5,247 bases of DNA from Pseudazoarcus pumilus_A. GTDB lineage: Bacteria > Pseudomonadota > Gammaproteobacteria > Burkholderiales > Rhodocyclaceae. Below are positions 4,839 through 5,247 of this stretch, one piece after another; the first letter of the stretch is position 1; each line of letters starts with the position of its first letter. Under the pieces are notes generated by a model that saw only the letters and a list, made by a program, of their open reading frames with translations, was not told where the DNA came from and did no database searches. Where the stretch lies: assembly GCA_033837965.1 (NCBI GenBank), contig JAJLLM010000101.1, forward strand, positions 1 through 5,247, written 5' to 3'. The position numbers were made by a program, and so were the translations under genes.

Positions 4839-5247
4839 TCAGCCGCCGGCTGCGGCCAGCCCCGCCAGCACGTCGGCGCAGGCCTGCACCACCGGGCGTT
4901 CGCGCCCGGCGGCGGAGAGCAACAGCACGTAGCTCTTGGCCGGCACGCGCAGCGGGTGCGCCACGGCCAGACCCAGGCGGGCACGCATGTCGCGCGTCAG
5001 GCGTTGCGGCAATAGCGCGAGGCCCTCGCCGCGCGCGCAGGCCATCAGGATGGCGTACATGTCGTGGCACACCATGTCCGGCTCACGCAGCCGGCGCACC
5101 GGGCCAAAACGGTCCACCAGACAGCGCCACGAAAAGGCCGGATGCTCCAGCAGCGGATGATCCGCCACCAGTTCGGCCGGCGTGATCACGCCCAGCGCCG
5201 TCACCTGAGCGGCCGGGGCGATCACCGCCAGCTCCTCGGCCCACAGC
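4839..5247 (-). CDS. LysR-type transcriptional regulator, C-terminal effector-binding part (5' end outside window)
   Basis: The frame is open to the right edge, so the N-terminal winged-helix DNA-binding domain is outside the window; 135 residues and the TGA stop are visible. The visible part matches the second half of a LysR substrate-binding domain of the GcvA-like kind: a strand and loop with 'ELAVIAP' (6-12), 'ITPAELVADHPLLEH' (20-34) equivalent to the family's 'l.tPaDLa.hpLL', then 'MYAILMACARGEGLALLPQRL' in pieces (roughly 62-82), matching 'a...aa.aG.GiallP', and a terminal helix 'RPVVQACADVLAGLA' (117-131). LysR regulators bind a small effector and usually control adjacent genes, often divergent ones. 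Here the exporter gene is downstream on the same strand, 91 bases away, and a divergent partner may lie off the right edge. The family is clear; the effector is unknown. Confidence 0.92.
   Translation of the reverse strand, partial: LWAEELAVIAPAAQVTALGVITPAELVADHPLLEHPAFSWRCLVDRFGPVRRLREPDMVCHDMYAILMACARGEGLALLPQRLTRDMRARLGLAVAHPLRVPAKSYVLLLSAAGRERPVVQACADVLAGLAAAGG

Noticed and set aside
1..5247. A defence system, prophage, insertion sequence, CRISPR array or RNA gene
   Set aside because: I read both strands and saw no transposase, integrase, nuclease or helicase frame, no spaced repeat array and no tRNA or rRNA-like segment. The genes are metabolic, transport, envelope and regulatory.

Overview
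The window is G+C-rich (roughly two thirds by eye, not counted) and densely coding, with short gaps and Shine-Dalgarno sites before most starts. The protein families and codon use suggest a betaproteobacterium, possibly near the Rhodocyclales or Chromobacteriaceae. That placement is an inference from family resemblance and no marker gene is present to confirm it.

Layout from left to right: (1) 1-789, plus strand, the 3' part of a gene for a TerB-like plus DUF697 (YcjF-like) membrane-associated protein. (2) 798-924, a roughly 127-bp imperfect palindrome that fills the convergent gap and looks like a REP/MITE-type dispersed element. Its right terminal repeat contains the stop codon of the next gene. 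(3) 922-2034, minus strand, an Old Yellow Enzyme-family flavin oxidoreductase of the YqjM/XenA type. (4) 2086-2349, minus, a small proline- and glycine-rich lipoprotein with a duplicated 11-residue motif. (5) 2483-3085, minus, a carboxymuconolactone decarboxylase/AhpD-fold protein lacking the CxxC pair. (6) 3244-4032, minus, an enoyl-CoA hydratase/isomerase with both catalytic glutamates. (7) 4139-4747, minus, a LysE/RhtB-type exporter with altered signature motifs. (8) 4839-5247, minus, the C-terminal part of a LysR-type regulator whose 5' end lies beyond the window.

All six genes from 922 to the right edge read leftward. In transcription order they are regulator, exporter, enoyl-CoA hydratase, CMD-like protein, lipoprotein and ene-reductase. 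The gaps are 51-158 bp, several hold small hairpins, and no coding sequences overlap. This argues for several short transcription units more than one tight operon. The LysR-LysE pair is a plausible regulator-exporter unit. The three enzymes (hydratase, CMD-fold, OYE) would fit catabolism or detoxification of alpha,beta-unsaturated or aromatic-derived compounds, but the sequence does not identify a substrate.

I found no CRISPR array, phage genes, transposase, toxin-antitoxin pair, rRNA or tRNA. The most unusual item is the palindromic element at 798-924. The rest is mostly ordinary chromosomal gene content.
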